DNA of 64,000 nt, taken from Haloparvum alkalitolerans. Its GTDB lineage: Archaea > Halobacteriota > Halobacteria > Halobacteriales > Haloferacaceae. The DNA lies in assembly GCF_050122995.1 (NCBI RefSeq), contig NZ_JBNLIA010000015.1, positions 62,001 through 126,000 on the forward strand, given 5' to 3'. Each line of letters starts with the position of its first letter. Positions within the stretch are counted from its first letter, which is position 1. The position numbers and the translations under genes were made by a program. The notes beneath the pieces are model-generated. The model saw only the letters and a program-made list of their open reading frames with translations, searched no databases and was not told where the DNA came from. Below are positions 41,651-50,815 of this stretch, piece after piece.

Positions 41651-43684
41651 TCAGTCGTCCGCGGTCGCGGCGTCGACGGTCAGCATGCCCCGGTCGGCCA
41701 TCAGCGCGCGCGTCGAGAGCCGGAGCGCGTGGGGCCACCCGAGCGGCGTCGCGCTGTCGGGCGTGCCGTCGTCGAAGAACTGCTCGGGGAGGTAGCCCGT
41801 CCCGGGACAGAGCGGGCCGTCCGGCTCCACGAGCGCCAGGAGGTCGCGCGCCCGGTCGGCGAGCGGCGCGGCGCGGTCGTCGCCGCGGTCCGCCAGCAGC
41901 GCCGCCAGCTCCGCGCAGGCGTTCGCGCCCCACGCAGTGGAGACGGTCCACACCTTCGACTCCGCCTGCTCGCGCCGGCGCCAGCCGTCGCCCTCGTAGC
42001 GGGCGAGCCCGGCGACCGCGCTCTCCGCCGGGTCGCGGTGGAGCCCCTCGACCACCGTCTCGACGTGCGAGACCAGCCGATCGAGCCGCTCGTCGCCGAC
42101 CGAGTCGACGTGCTCGAACGCGCGGTGGGCGCTCACGAGCGCGAGCGACGCGGAGTCGAGCCGGTCGTCGATGTCCCCGTCGACGGTCTCCCGGAGGGCG
42201 TAGCAGCCGCGCTCCGGGACCCAGAGGTCGTCGACGGCCGCGTACACCTCCCGAGCGCGCGCCGCCGCCCGCTCGCTGTCGGGGTGCTCCGTCCCGGCCA
42301 GCGACCCGTACGCCTCGAGGAACGTCGCCGTCGTGTGTGCGAACCGGCCGGCCATGTCCTCCCAGGCGTTCTGGCAGGCGACCGGACGCCCGTCGTCGGC
42401 CAGCGTCTCGTCGAGCCCGTCGAGCGCCAGCGCCAGCGTCTCCTCGATACCCTCCACGTCGGCCGCGACGCCGCGGCCGTAGGCGGTCGCGAGGTAGGCG
42501 ATGACGCTGCCGGTCTGGTCGGCCTGGTAGTCGAGATCGGACCCGTCCTCTATCCGAGCGTTGGCCCACCCCGGCGCGAGGCTTCCGTCACGCGGCCACA
42601 CGCGGTGGGGCCACGAGCCGTCCGCGCGCTGCGTCTCGACGTAGCGCGCCGCGGAGCGGCGGTGCCATTTCTCGAGCCCCACGTCGAGCCGGCCGTCGGC
42701 CGCGATCAGGAACCGCGCGACTTCGGCGTCGTCGCGGAACCAGGTGTAGCCGTACCCGCCCGAGTGACGGTAATGGGGATCGAAGTCGGGGCCCGCCATC
42801 CGGAGCCCGTTCGGCGCCGACAGCAGCGTGAGCGCGCGCAGGTCCGCGCGGACCGCGTCGGGGTCGGCCGCGTTCGGGGACGCCTCCGGGAGGCGGTCGT
42901 CCGCGGCCGCGGCCAGCTCGTCCGGGGAACGGTCGCGGTCGAGCAGGGCGTCCAGCCGCGTTCGAGCCACTTCCCGGGAGGTCTCGGTGCGGTCCGTGAG
43001 CAGGGTCGCGACCGTCGCCGCCCCGTCCTCGAACGGGACGCGCGCGATCACTTCGCCCGAGAGGCGGGCCTCCTCGTAGCGGTCCTCGTCACGCTCGCGC
43101 GGGAGGTCGACGGGGTCCTCGTCGAGCACCTCCGGGAACGTGGTCGGGAGCTGCCCGCGCAGGTCGGAAAAGCCCGACGCGCTGGCGAGGTAGTCGTGCT
43201 CGTCGCCGTGATAGAGCTCGACGGCGTTCGCGAACCGGAGCTGTCCAACGCGGTCGTCGCGTCCGTCCGGCGCGAACGACGCGTACACGACGAACTGGAG
43301 GTCCTCCGGCGCTCGGTCGTCGACCGTGACGTGCGTCAGGTGCGCGCCCCCGAGGGTGCAGTCGTACTGGTCGACGGTGCCCAACGGCGTCTCGTGTGTC
43401 GTCTCGACCAGCGTCGTCCCACCGACGTACTGCTGATCGCCCGTTGTCTCGTCGAACCAGACCACGTCACCGTCGTCGGTCGCGACCCCGAGCCGGGAGC
43501 GTTCGATGCCGGTTCGTCCCGAGAGCGGGTAGCCGAAGTCGCGGATGCTTCCGTGCGGAGCGACGTGCACGAGCCGTCCCTCGTCCCCCGAGAACCGCCC
43601 CGAAGTGGTCCGACGTTCGCCCGGGAAACGGGTGGGATGGCCCGCGTGTCGTTTGAAGTCGTCGAGCGCGTCGCGCAGTTGCAT
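41651..43684 (-). CDS. GH15 glucoamylase (glucan 1,4-alpha-glucosidase) family
   Basis: A 677-residue GH15 enzyme without a signal peptide. Residues 1-260 form the N-terminal beta sandwich; the alpha/alpha barrel follows with YTWFRDDAEVARF near 328, NAWEDM near 442 (general acid Glu), and GTGYLPEQF near 640 (base Glu). It probably releases glucose from imported maltodextrins or from a cytoplasmic glucan. The gene faces the TrmB-type regulator across a 175-base divergent region. Confidence 0.9.
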   Translation of the reverse strand: MQLRDALDDFKRHAGHPTRFPGERRTTSGRFSGDEGRLVHVAPHGSIRDFGYPLSGRTGIERSRLGVATDDGDVVWFDETTGDQQYVGGTTLVETTHETPLGTVDQYDCTLGGAHLTHVTVDDRAPEDLQFVVYASFAPDGRDDRVGQLRFANAVELYHGDEHDYLASASGFSDLRGQLPTTFPEVLDEDPVDLPRERDEDRYEEARLSGEVIARVPFEDGAATVATLLTDRTETSREVARTRLDALLDRDRSPDELAAAADDRLPEASPNAADPDAVRADLRALTLLSAPNGLRMAGPDFDPHYRHSGGYGYTWFRDDAEVARFLIAADGRLDVGLEKWHRRSAARYVETQRADGSWPHRVWPRDGSLAPGWANARIEDGSDLDYQADQTGSVIAYLATAYGRGVAADVEGIEETLALALDGLDETLADDGRPVACQNAWEDMAGRFAHTTATFLEAYGSLAGTEHPDSERAAARAREVYAAVDDLWVPERGCYALRETVDGDIDDRLDSASLALVSAHRAFEHVDSVGDERLDRLVSHVETVVEGLHRDPAESAVAGLARYEGDGWRRREQAESKVWTVSTAWGANACAELAALLADRGDDRAAPLADRARDLLALVEPDGPLCPGTGYLPEQFFDDGTPDSATPLGWPHALRLSTRALMADRGMLTVDAATADD

Positions 43685-43859
43685 TATCCGTCTGGAGGGG
43701 GTACCGGGCTAATAATCTTTGGTGTAATTGTTGTTCATTGATTGTCCCGGGGCGTCGATCCTGATCACCTGCGTTCGACACCGTTCCCTTTCCACCCACG
43801 GCGACCGATCCGTCCCCGCCACCGACCGACATAAGTATCCCCCCATCCGCTACGGATCC

Positions 43860-44897
43860 ATGGACGAACGGACGCTCGCGGACCTCCTCCACCGATTCGG
43901 GCTCTCCGACAAGGAGGTCGACACCTACCTCACTCTGCTCGAACACGGCGAGGCGAAAGCGAGCACGATCGCGGACGCGGCCGGCGTTTCGAAGCGCTAC
44001 GTCTACAGCGTCAGCGAGGCGCTCGAGGAGCGCGGCTTCGTGGAGGTGAACGACCACGTGGTCCCCACGACCATCCGCGCGGTGCCTCCGGAGGACGTGA
44101 TCCGCCGGCTCCGTTCGGACGTGGAGTCGATGCAACCGGGGCTCGAAGAGCGGTACGCGGAGGCGGAGCCGACCGCCGAGCAGTTCGAGGTCGTGAAGTC
44201 CCGCGTGACCGTCTTCAAGCGGATCCGCGAGCTGATCGCCGCGGCGGACTCCGAGGTGACGCTGTCGATCCCCCTGGAGCACCTCGAGGAGGTCGAGACG
44301 GAGCTCCGAGAGGCGGTCGACCGGGGGGTGCTCGTGCTGCTCATCGTCACCGGCGAGGAGGACCTCCCGGACCTCGGGGGCGTCGCCAGCGCCGTCCGCG
44401 TCTGGCGCGAGCCGATGCCGACGATGGTGACGGTCGACCAGTCGATCGGCGCGGTCGCGCCCGCGGAGATGCTGCTCCGGTCGAACTCCGACCGCCAGGC
44501 GATCGTCTTCGCGCAGGAACAGCTCGGGCCCGTGCTCGTCGGGTCCTTCTTCGGCAACTACTGGCCCGCCGCCGAGGAGGTGGCGACGGCCGCCCCAGCG
44601 ACGCTACCCACTTCCTACGAGAACTTCCGGCACGCCGTCTTCCAGGCGACGCTTCACCTCCGCGCGGACACGCCGCTCCACGCCGCCGTGGAGGGGCGGT
44701 TCACCGAGGACGGCGCCGCGGCGATCGAGGGCCGCGTCGTCGACACGCGACAGGGAATGGTGGCGCCCGCGAACAACGAGTTCCCCGTTCAGCACTCCCT
44801 CGTCGTCGAGACCGAGGACGGCGAGCTGACCGTCGGCGGCCCCGGGGCGTTCGTCGAGGACGTCGAGGCCGACCGCGTCACGCTCTCGCGGGCCTGA
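43860..44897 (+). CDS. TrmB-family transcriptional regulator
   Basis: A 345-residue TrmB protein. Residues 1-75 are a winged helix (GLSDKEVDTYLTLLEHGEAK, then SKRYVYSVSEALEERGF). Residues 110-250 are a PLD-like domain, and the C-terminal 100 residues the sugar-binding domain of TrmB. TrmB proteins sense glucose or maltose and control sugar genes in archaea. Its position next to GH15 and malK fits a local regulator. It may bind the TACGAAATA element (inference). The ATG at 43860 follows the TATA-like GACATAAG by about 30 bases. Confidence 0.9.
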   Translation: MDERTLADLLHRFGLSDKEVDTYLTLLEHGEAKASTIADAAGVSKRYVYSVSEALEERGFVEVNDHVVPTTIRAVPPEDVIRRLRSDVESMQPGLEERYAEAEPTAEQFEVVKSRVTVFKRIRELIAAADSEVTLSIPLEHLEEVETELREAVDRGVLVLLIVTGEEDLPDLGGVASAVRVWREPMPTMVTVDQSIGAVAPAEMLLRSNSDRQAIVFAQEQLGPVLVGSFFGNYWPAAEEVATAAPATLPTSYENFRHAVFQATLHLRADTPLHAAVEGRFTEDGAAAIEGRVVDTRQGMVAPANNEFPVQHSLVVETEDGELTVGGPGAFVEDVEADRVTLSRA

Positions 44898-44996
44898 ACC
44901 GGGCCGACCTCCCTTTCGAGTCGCGCCTCGCGACGCCGAGCGACGTCGCTACCGACCCACGGGCGACTGGAGAAATTCTGTATCGCGAATAACGAT

Positions 44997-45911
44997 TTAC
45001 GAGTCGGCGTACGCGCGGACGCTCTCGACCGCGGACGCCTCCACGTCGTCCGCGAGACGGGAGATGTCGACCGAATCGGGGGTTTCGCGGGGATACTTCC
45101 GGGTGAAGTAGCGCGTCACGTTCCGGAGGTCCCGCTCGAGGTACTCGCGCGCGTTCTCGTGGTCGGTCGGCACCGCCTGCGGCCAGTCGAAGACGGTGAG
45201 GCCGCTCTCGGCGATCGCAACGTTGTGCTCGGACATGTCGCCGTGGACCCAGCCCCCCTCGTAGGAAGCCTCGATCTCGCCGATCACCAGATCGAGGACG
45301 CCGACGACCTGCTCGCTGTCGAGTTTCGCCCGCGCGAGCTCGACGCCCTCGAACTTGTCCATCACGATGGCGTGGCGGTTCTGGTCGACTGGGCGAGGGA
45401 CCGAGACGTCGGGGTACAGATCTTCCAGGGCCTGATACTCGCGCTCGGCCGCCTTGCGCGCGGTGTAGAGCCAGGAGACGTGCTGGCGGTCCGCGGTGTA
45501 GTCGCGCTCCTTCATCACCTCGCGGAAGTTCGTGTACCCCTCCCGGTGGTACTTCAACGCGAGCGGCGTGAACGACTCCACCTCGTAGACGTCGCCCTCC
45601 TTGCCGACGCCGAGCGGGGCGCCGACGCCGCGGATCGTGTCCCGCTCGGAGAACGCCCGCAGCGCGAGCGCGTCGTACCCTTCGAAGGTGAGCTGGTACC
45701 CCTCGTACTGGATCGTCTTGCGCTCGATCAGCTCCCGGTCGAGACACCGGTCGAGCCGGTAGTCGACCTCCTCGTGAGTGAGGTCCGCGTACTCCGGGAG
45801 CTTCCCGCGGCGCACCCACTCGGAGAAACGCATCCCCTGCTCGACGCCCGACAGGAGGTAGAAGTCCGCCGCCTCCAGCTCGGGCATCAGCGCCGCGATG
45901 TTCCGAACCAT
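44997..45911 (-). CDS. rio2: Rio2 serine/threonine kinase
   Basis: A 304-residue RIO2. An N-terminal winged helix (residues 1-85) precedes the kinase, with nucleotide loop GVGKEGDVYEV near 98, catalytic HGDMSEHNVAI near 215, and metal-binding FDWPQAV near 233. RIO2 acts late in small-subunit maturation. The ATG at 45911 gives the canonical MVRNIAAL start; the longer reading frame would add an Arg-rich tail. Confidence 0.95.
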   Translation of the reverse strand: MVRNIAALMPELEAADFYLLSGVEQGMRFSEWVRRGKLPEYADLTHEEVDYRLDRCLDRELIERKTIQYEGYQLTFEGYDALALRAFSERDTIRGVGAPLGVGKEGDVYEVESFTPLALKYHREGYTNFREVMKERDYTADRQHVSWLYTARKAAEREYQALEDLYPDVSVPRPVDQNRHAIVMDKFEGVELARAKLDSEQVVGVLDLVIGEIEASYEGGWVHGDMSEHNVAIAESGLTVFDWPQAVPTDHENAREYLERDLRNVTRYFTRKYPRETPDSVDISRLADDVEASAVESVRAYADS

Positions 45912-46063
45912 ACCCGCCCTACTCCGGCGATTCCTAAAAGGGCCGCGAGTCGGCGGGCGGCGTCGGATAAATCGGATATCGCGATACAGAAACACCCTCG
46001 CGCCGCTGCCGGCCTACGGACGGCGAGCGCAACCGCTTTTTGATCCGGTACGCAAGCCGGAGC

Positions 46064-46876
46064 ATGGACGCGCCCGGCGACGACTGGCGACTCATCACCG
46101 AGGATCGGCACTCCGGTCCGCTGCAGATGGCGCTCGACGAGGCGGCCGCCGAGACGGCCGCGGACGGCGGGCCGGCGACGGTTCGGACCTACCGCTGGGA
46201 CCCGAGCTGTCTGACGCTGGGGTACGGACAGGACCCGGACACCGTCGACTGGGCGTTCTGCGACCGCGAGGGGATCGACGTGACGCGCCGACGCACCGGC
46301 GGCGGCGGCATCTACCACGACGGTTACGGAGACGTTGCCTACTCGATCGCGGTGCCCGCGGACGCGGTCCCGGGCAAGCTCATCGACTGCTACCACCTGC
46401 TCTGTGAGCCGGTCTTCGAGGCTTTCGACCGGTTGGGCGTGGACGCCCGATACGTCGAGGCGGAGGTCTCGGAGCTGTACCACCCCGCCTGTTACCTCCG
46501 GGAGCTTCACCCGGCTCACGACGTGGTCGCGGGCCCCGAGGGCAGGAAGATCGCCGGGAACGCGCAGTACCGCCGCGACGAGGCCGTGATCCAGCACGGC
46601 TCGATCACGTTCTCGGTCGACGCCGAGCGCCACCTCGGGACGTTCGCGGACCCCCCGGTCTCGCCGGACGCGTTCCGCGACCGGGTCGTGGGGATCGACG
46701 AGCTCGTCGAGGCCTCGCGGGCGGACGTGGTTGCGGCGCTCGAGGGCGCGCTCGCGGACTGGGCCGACGCGACCGCGGGCGGGTGGACCGACGCGGAACT
46801 GGAGCGGGCCCGCGAGCTCGTCGACGAGCGCTACGGGAGCGACGAGTGGGTGCGGCGGCGTCCGAACGGCCGCTGA
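46064..46876 (+). CDS. Lipoate-protein ligase A family protein
   Basis: A 270-residue BPL_LplA_LipB-fold protein. The lipoyl-binding motif is RRRTGGGGIYHDGYGDVAYS near 78-97, followed by the lysine motif RKIAGNAQYRR near 165. It would attach lipoate or octanoate to 2-oxoacid dehydrogenases or glycine cleavage H protein. There is no LplB-type C-terminal partner beside it. Divergent from rio2. Confidence 0.88.
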   Translation: MDAPGDDWRLITEDRHSGPLQMALDEAAAETAADGGPATVRTYRWDPSCLTLGYGQDPDTVDWAFCDREGIDVTRRRTGGGGIYHDGYGDVAYSIAVPADAVPGKLIDCYHLLCEPVFEAFDRLGVDARYVEAEVSELYHPACYLRELHPAHDVVAGPEGRKIAGNAQYRRDEAVIQHGSITFSVDAERHLGTFADPPVSPDAFRDRVVGIDELVEASRADVVAALEGALADWADATAGGWTDAELERARELVDERYGSDEWVRRRPNGR

Positions 46877-46941
46877 CGGGGCATCGCCCGCGTTCGGCCG
46901 CTTCCGAAGCGGCTTTGCCGGCCGCACGCGGAGTCCCGGGC

Positions 46942-47781
46942 ATGAGCCTGAAGGTCGGCGCGCACGTGTCGATAGCGGGCGGCGTGGACAACGCCGTCGA
47001 GAACCAGATCGAGGTCGGCGGCAACTGCGGACAGATATTCACCCACTCGCCGCAGGTGTGGCAGGACCCGAACATCGGCGACGAGGAGGCCGAGAAGTTC
47101 CGCACGGGCACCGAGAAGAACCTCGAGGGGCCGTGGGTGATCCACACCTCCTACCTCGTCAACCTCTGTACGCCGAAGGAGGACCTCCGCGAGAAGTCGC
47201 TCGACTCCATGCAGAAGGAGGTCGACGCGGCCGCGCAGCTCGACATCCCGTACGTGAACGTCCACCTCGGTGCCCACACCGGCGCGGGCGTGGAGGGCGG
47301 GCTGGACAACGCGGCCTCCGTCATCGACGACATCGACGTGCCCGACGGCGTCACCATCCTGATCGAGTCCGACGCCGGCTCCGGTACGAAGCTCGGCGGG
47401 GACTTCGAGCACCTCGCGGGGATCATCGACCGCACGGAGACGGACATCAACGTGTGCATCGACACCGCCCACGCGTTCGCGGCCGGCTACGACCTCTCCT
47501 CGGCACCCGCGGTCAACGAGACCGTGCGGGAGTTCGACGACGTGGTCGGGTTAGAGCACCTGCAGTACATCCACCTCAACGACTCCAAGCACGCCTGCGG
47601 GACCAACAAGGACGAGCACGCCCACATCGGCGAGGGCCACATCGGCGAGGAGGGGATGGAGCGCATCGTCAACCACCCCGACCTCGCGGACGTGCCGTTC
47701 GCGCTGGAGACGCCCACCGAGGACGGGAAGTCCTTCGCGTGGAACATCGACCGCGTGCGCGAGCTCCGCCACGACGAGTAA
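46942..47781 (+). CDS. nfo: Endonuclease IV (deoxyribonuclease IV)
   Basis: A 279-residue AP endonuclease. The TIM barrel shows KVGAHVSIAGG at the start, IHTSYLVNLC near 70, NVHLGAHTGAG near 100, IDTAHAFAAGYDL near 175 and HLNDSKHACG near 210, covering the zinc ligands (His, Glu, Asp). It cleaves abasic sites in base excision repair. It starts 66 bases after the lipoate-ligase gene. Confidence 0.95.
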   Translation: MSLKVGAHVSIAGGVDNAVENQIEVGGNCGQIFTHSPQVWQDPNIGDEEAEKFRTGTEKNLEGPWVIHTSYLVNLCTPKEDLREKSLDSMQKEVDAAAQLDIPYVNVHLGAHTGAGVEGGLDNAASVIDDIDVPDGVTILIESDAGSGTKLGGDFEHLAGIIDRTETDINVCIDTAHAFAAGYDLSSAPAVNETVREFDDVVGLEHLQYIHLNDSKHACGTNKDEHAHIGEGHIGEEGMERIVNHPDLADVPFALETPTEDGKSFAWNIDRVRELRHDE

Positions 47782-47822
47782 CGCGGCGGTGCGGTCGGAC
47801 CCTTTTGTCCTTCAGCAGGCGA

Positions 47823-48290
47823 TCAGCGCAGGCCCTCGACTCGCCGAAACGTCCCGCGGACGCCCGCGGGGGTCGCGTACGGGCCGCCCTGCACGCGGTG
47901 GTCGGGGATCAACAGCGGGACGGGGTTCGCGCCGAGCGCCGCCGTGACGAGGTCGAGGTCCTCGGGGTCGTTGTCGTCGAGGCCGGCCATCCGGGTCACC
48001 TGGCTCACCGACGTCTCCTCGCCGTAGGGGACCTGCCGGGCGGCCTCCAGCACGTCGCGTCTGTCGGTGGGGACCGTCAGGCCGATCGGCTCCTCGGCGA
48101 ACGGTTCCTCGGACCCGGCGAGGTAGTCGGCGATCCGGTCGAGCAGTTCGTGGTCCGCGTCGGCGTCGTCGGGCACCGTCTCGGGGAACTCCACCGAGAT
48201 GACGCGCCCGCCCGCGAACCCGACCTCCACCGCGCGGTCGAGGGCGTCGTACGTCCGCGCGTACACGCCCGTCGTTCCCATGCTGACCAT
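47823..48290 (-). CDS. MGMT-like protein with Asp in place of the alkyl-acceptor Cys
   Basis: A 155-residue protein with the methylguanine-DNA methyltransferase C-terminal fold: VPYGEETSVSQVTRMAG (residues 88-103) and LGANPVPLLIP before the active site. The normal PCHR reads PDHR here (Asp130, codon GAC), and the usual arginine-finger segment is not evident, so irreversible alkyl transfer is not possible. It resembles an alkyltransferase-like protein, which binds alkylated bases and recruits other repair. It neighbours endonuclease IV, convergent. Confidence 0.82.
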   Translation of the reverse strand: MVSMGTTGVYARTYDALDRAVEVGFAGGRVISVEFPETVPDDADADHELLDRIADYLAGSEEPFAEEPIGLTVPTDRRDVLEAARQVPYGEETSVSQVTRMAGLDDNDPEDLDLVTAALGANPVPLLIPDHRVQGGPYATPAGVRGTFRRVEGLR

Positions 48291-48453
48291 ACCGCCCTTC
48301 CGCCCGCGGCGTCCTTAAGTCGGACGGCGATCGGACCGGCGGGAGGATTGCGGGCGGTTCGGTTGCGGCGCTGAGACCAGCGTCGTGGACGGCTCCGCTC
48401 TCTGTCTCACGAAGCGTGCTAGGTGCTAGATGTCCGTCCGGCGTGCGGTCGGG

Positions 48454-48541
48454 GTCCTGTGCGGTTGCGGTGCTGTGCGGTCGCGGTGCCGTGCGGTCGC
48501 GGTGCTGTGCGGTCGCGGTGCTGTGCGGTCGCGGTGCTGTG
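48454..48541 (+). repeat. 16-base minisatellite, about 5.5 units
   Basis: The unit GTGCTGTGCGGTCGCG repeats at 48470, 48486 (one change), 48502 and 48518, with a diverged first unit at 48454 and a half unit at 48534. The same motif occurs once at 21014-21029, at the end of repeat copy 2. About 35 bases earlier, CTGTCTCACGAAGCGTGCT resembles CTGTCTCATAAGGCGTGCT at 20379. So this may be a remnant of the same family of elements. Two direct GCGTTTACGG copies follow at 48546 and 48577. It lies in the 402-base gap before trpC. Confidence 0.7.
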
Positions 48542-48658
48542 TCATGCGTTTACGGACTTTTCGGGTCGTTTATAGCGCGTTTACGGTGCGATTGCCGGGG
48601 CGACGACGTCACCCCGACGCGACGCTCCGTCGCACCGGATCCGCCCCCGGTGCGCAAG

Positions 48659-48689
48659 CCTTATGAACAGATGCGTACATTAGTGTACA
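48659..48689 (+). promoter_or_regulatory. trpC promoter and putative operator
   Basis: A TATA-like CTTATGAA at 48659-48666 is followed by the inverted repeat GTACA (48675-48679) TTAG TGTAC (48684-48688), four bases before the ATG at 48693. The repeat would cover the transcription start of a leaderless trp message, a repressor position. TGTACA at 48684-48689 equals the TRP-box core bound by TrpY in Methanothermobacter; whether a TrpY homologue exists here is unknown. Confidence 0.6.
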
Positions 48690-48692
48690 GTA

Positions 48693-49523
48693 ATGGAGGA
48701 CACACAGGCGGAGCTGGCCCCGGCGGTTCGCTCCATCCTCGACGCCGCTCGCGAACGTGGGCGGGAGGCCGAGCAGGCCGTCGACGGCGGGGGGCGCGAG
48801 CGCGTGTCGGTCGACCCGCGCGACCTCGAGGCGGCGTTCGCCGCGGCGGAGTCGGCGGGGCGCGTGCCCGTGATCGCCGAGGTGAAACCGACGAGCCCGA
48901 CCACCGAGGGAACCCGCGACGAGGACCCCGTGGAACTGGCCGAGGCGATGGTCGCGGGCGGCGCGGCCGCGCTCTCGGTGCTCACCGAGCCCGAGCACTT
49001 CGGCGGCTCCACGGACCGGCTGGCCCGCGTCCGCGAGGCGGTCGACGTGCCGGTCCTCCGCAAGGACTTCGTGGTCGAGGAGGCGCAGCTGGACGCCGTC
49101 GAGAGCGACATCGTCCTGCTCATCGCGCGCTTCGTGGGCGAGGACCTCCCCGACCTGCTCGCGGCGGCGCGCGACCGCGGCTTCCGCGTGCTCGTGGAGG
49201 TCCACGACCGCGAGGAGCTGACCCGGGCGCTCGACGCCGGCGCGGACCTGATCGGCGTCAACAACCGCGATCTCGGACAGCTCGAGGTCGACCTTTCGAC
49301 GTTCGAGGCGGTCGCGCCCGCGGTGCCCGAGGGCGTGACGCTGGTCGCCGAGAGCGGGATCGGGTCCCCCGCGGACGTGCGCCGGATGCGCGACGCGGGG
49401 GCGGACGCGCTGCTCGTCGGAAGCGCCATCATGGACGGGGACGTAGCGGCGAACACGAGACGGCTGGTGAACGCGGCGGAGACGTCGGATGAAGGGACCC
49501 CGGCCGAGGAGACATCGACATGA
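48693..49523 (+). CDS. trpC: Indole-3-glycerol-phosphate synthase
   Basis: A 276-residue TIM-barrel enzyme of tryptophan biosynthesis, converting CdRP to indole-3-glycerol phosphate. Visible are PVIAEVKPTSPTTEG near 60 (catalytic Lys), VLRKDFVVEEAQLD near 115, VNNRDLGQLEVDLS near 190 and VAESGIGSPADV near 215. The stop overlaps the trpB start by four bases (ATGA). First gene of trpCBA. Confidence 0.96.
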   Translation: MEDTQAELAPAVRSILDAARERGREAEQAVDGGGRERVSVDPRDLEAAFAAAESAGRVPVIAEVKPTSPTTEGTRDEDPVELAEAMVAGGAAALSVLTEPEHFGGSTDRLARVREAVDVPVLRKDFVVEEAQLDAVESDIVLLIARFVGEDLPDLLAAARDRGFRVLVEVHDREELTRALDAGADLIGVNNRDLGQLEVDLSTFEAVAPAVPEGVTLVAESGIGSPADVRRMRDAGADALLVGSAIMDGDVAANTRRLVNAAETSDEGTPAEETST

Positions 49524-50815
49524 GTTCGGAGACACCACCGGAGACGGACCGACGCGAGGGAGAGCGCGGCAACGACGGCGCGGCCGACGGGAAGTTCGGC
49601 CGCTACGGCGGCCAGTACGTCCCCGAGGCGCTGATGCCGGCCATCGAGGAGCTGACCGACGCCTACGAGCGCTACGTCCTCGACAACGAGGACGGCTTCA
49701 TGGACGAGTTCCGGCGCCGGCTCGCGGACTTCGGCGGCCGGCCGACGCCGCTCCAGCACGCCGAACGGCTCTCGGCGCGGTACGACACGGACGTCTACCT
49801 CAAGCGCGAGGACCTCGTCCACGGCGGCGCGCACAAGCTCAACAACGCGCTCGGGCAGGTGCTGCTCGCGAAGTACATGGGCAAGGAGCGCATCATCGCG
49901 GAGACCGGGGCCGGCCAGCACGGCACCGCGACCGCGATGGCGGCCGCGCACCTCGACATGCCCTGCGAGATATACATGGGCGAGCGCGACATCAACCGCC
50001 AGCGCCCCAACGTCTTCCGGATGAAGCTCAACGGGGCGGAGCTCAACGCGGTCACCGCGGGTCGCGGCACGCTCAAGGAGGCCATCTCCGAGACGATGCG
50101 CGACTGGGCGGGCTCCGTCGAGCACACCCACTACGTCATCGGGAGCGTCGTCGGCCCCCACCCCTTCCCGTCGATGGTGCGGGACTTCCAGGCGGTCATC
50201 TCCGAGGAGGCCCGCGAGCAGGCCCGCGAGAAGACCGGCGGCCTGCCGACCGACGTGGTCGCCTGCGCCGGCGGCGGTTCGAACACGATGGGGACGTTCG
50301 CGGAGTTCGTCGACGACGAGGACGTGGCGCTCCACGCCGTCGAGGCCGGCGGTTCGACGCTGGAGATCGACGCGGAGGCGGGCGTCGCGCCCAACTCCGC
50401 GTCGCTGTACGCCGGCGAGGAGGGCGTGCTCCACGGCGCGCGCACGAAGCTCCTCCAGGACCCCCACGGACAGATCGTCGAGAGCCACTCGGTCTCCTCG
50501 GGGCTCGACTACGCGGGCGTCGGCCCGGAGCTGGCGAACCTCGTCGACGAGGGGCGCGTCACGCCGGTCTCGGTCGGCGACGACGCGGCGCTGGAGGCGT
50601 TCCACCTGCTCTCGCGCACCGAGGGGATCATCCCCGCGCTGGAGTCGGCGCACGCGGTCGCGTACGTCGAGGAGCACCACGCGGACCTGGGCGAGTCGGT
50701 CCTGATCAACGTCTCCGGCCGCGGCGACAAGGACCTCGAGGCCGTCATCGAGGAGACCGACAAGCGGGACATCGAGAACGCCCCGGACATGGCGGAGTTC
50801 TCGGGGGGGATCTGA
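49520..50815 (+). CDS. trpB: Tryptophan synthase beta subunit
   Basis: A 431-residue TrpB of the standard (TrpB1) type. PLP Lys is in HKLNNALGQVLLAKYMGK near 105, AETGAGQHG near 132, the phosphate loop GGGSNTMG near 252. It condenses indole with serine. N-terminal residues 1-30 are a disordered extension not present in short bacterial forms. The stop is directly followed by the trpA ATG with no gap. Confidence 0.97.
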   Translation: MSSETPPETDRREGERGNDGAADGKFGRYGGQYVPEALMPAIEELTDAYERYVLDNEDGFMDEFRRRLADFGGRPTPLQHAERLSARYDTDVYLKREDLVHGGAHKLNNALGQVLLAKYMGKERIIAETGAGQHGTATAMAAAHLDMPCEIYMGERDINRQRPNVFRMKLNGAELNAVTAGRGTLKEAISETMRDWAGSVEHTHYVIGSVVGPHPFPSMVRDFQAVISEEAREQAREKTGGLPTDVVACAGGGSNTMGTFAEFVDDEDVALHAVEAGGSTLEIDAEAGVAPNSASLYAGEEGVLHGARTKLLQDPHGQIVESHSVSSGLDYAGVGPELANLVDEGRVTPVSVGDDAALEAFHLLSRTEGIIPALESAHAVAYVEEHHADLGESVLINVSGRGDKDLEAVIEETDKRDIENAPDMAEFSGGI

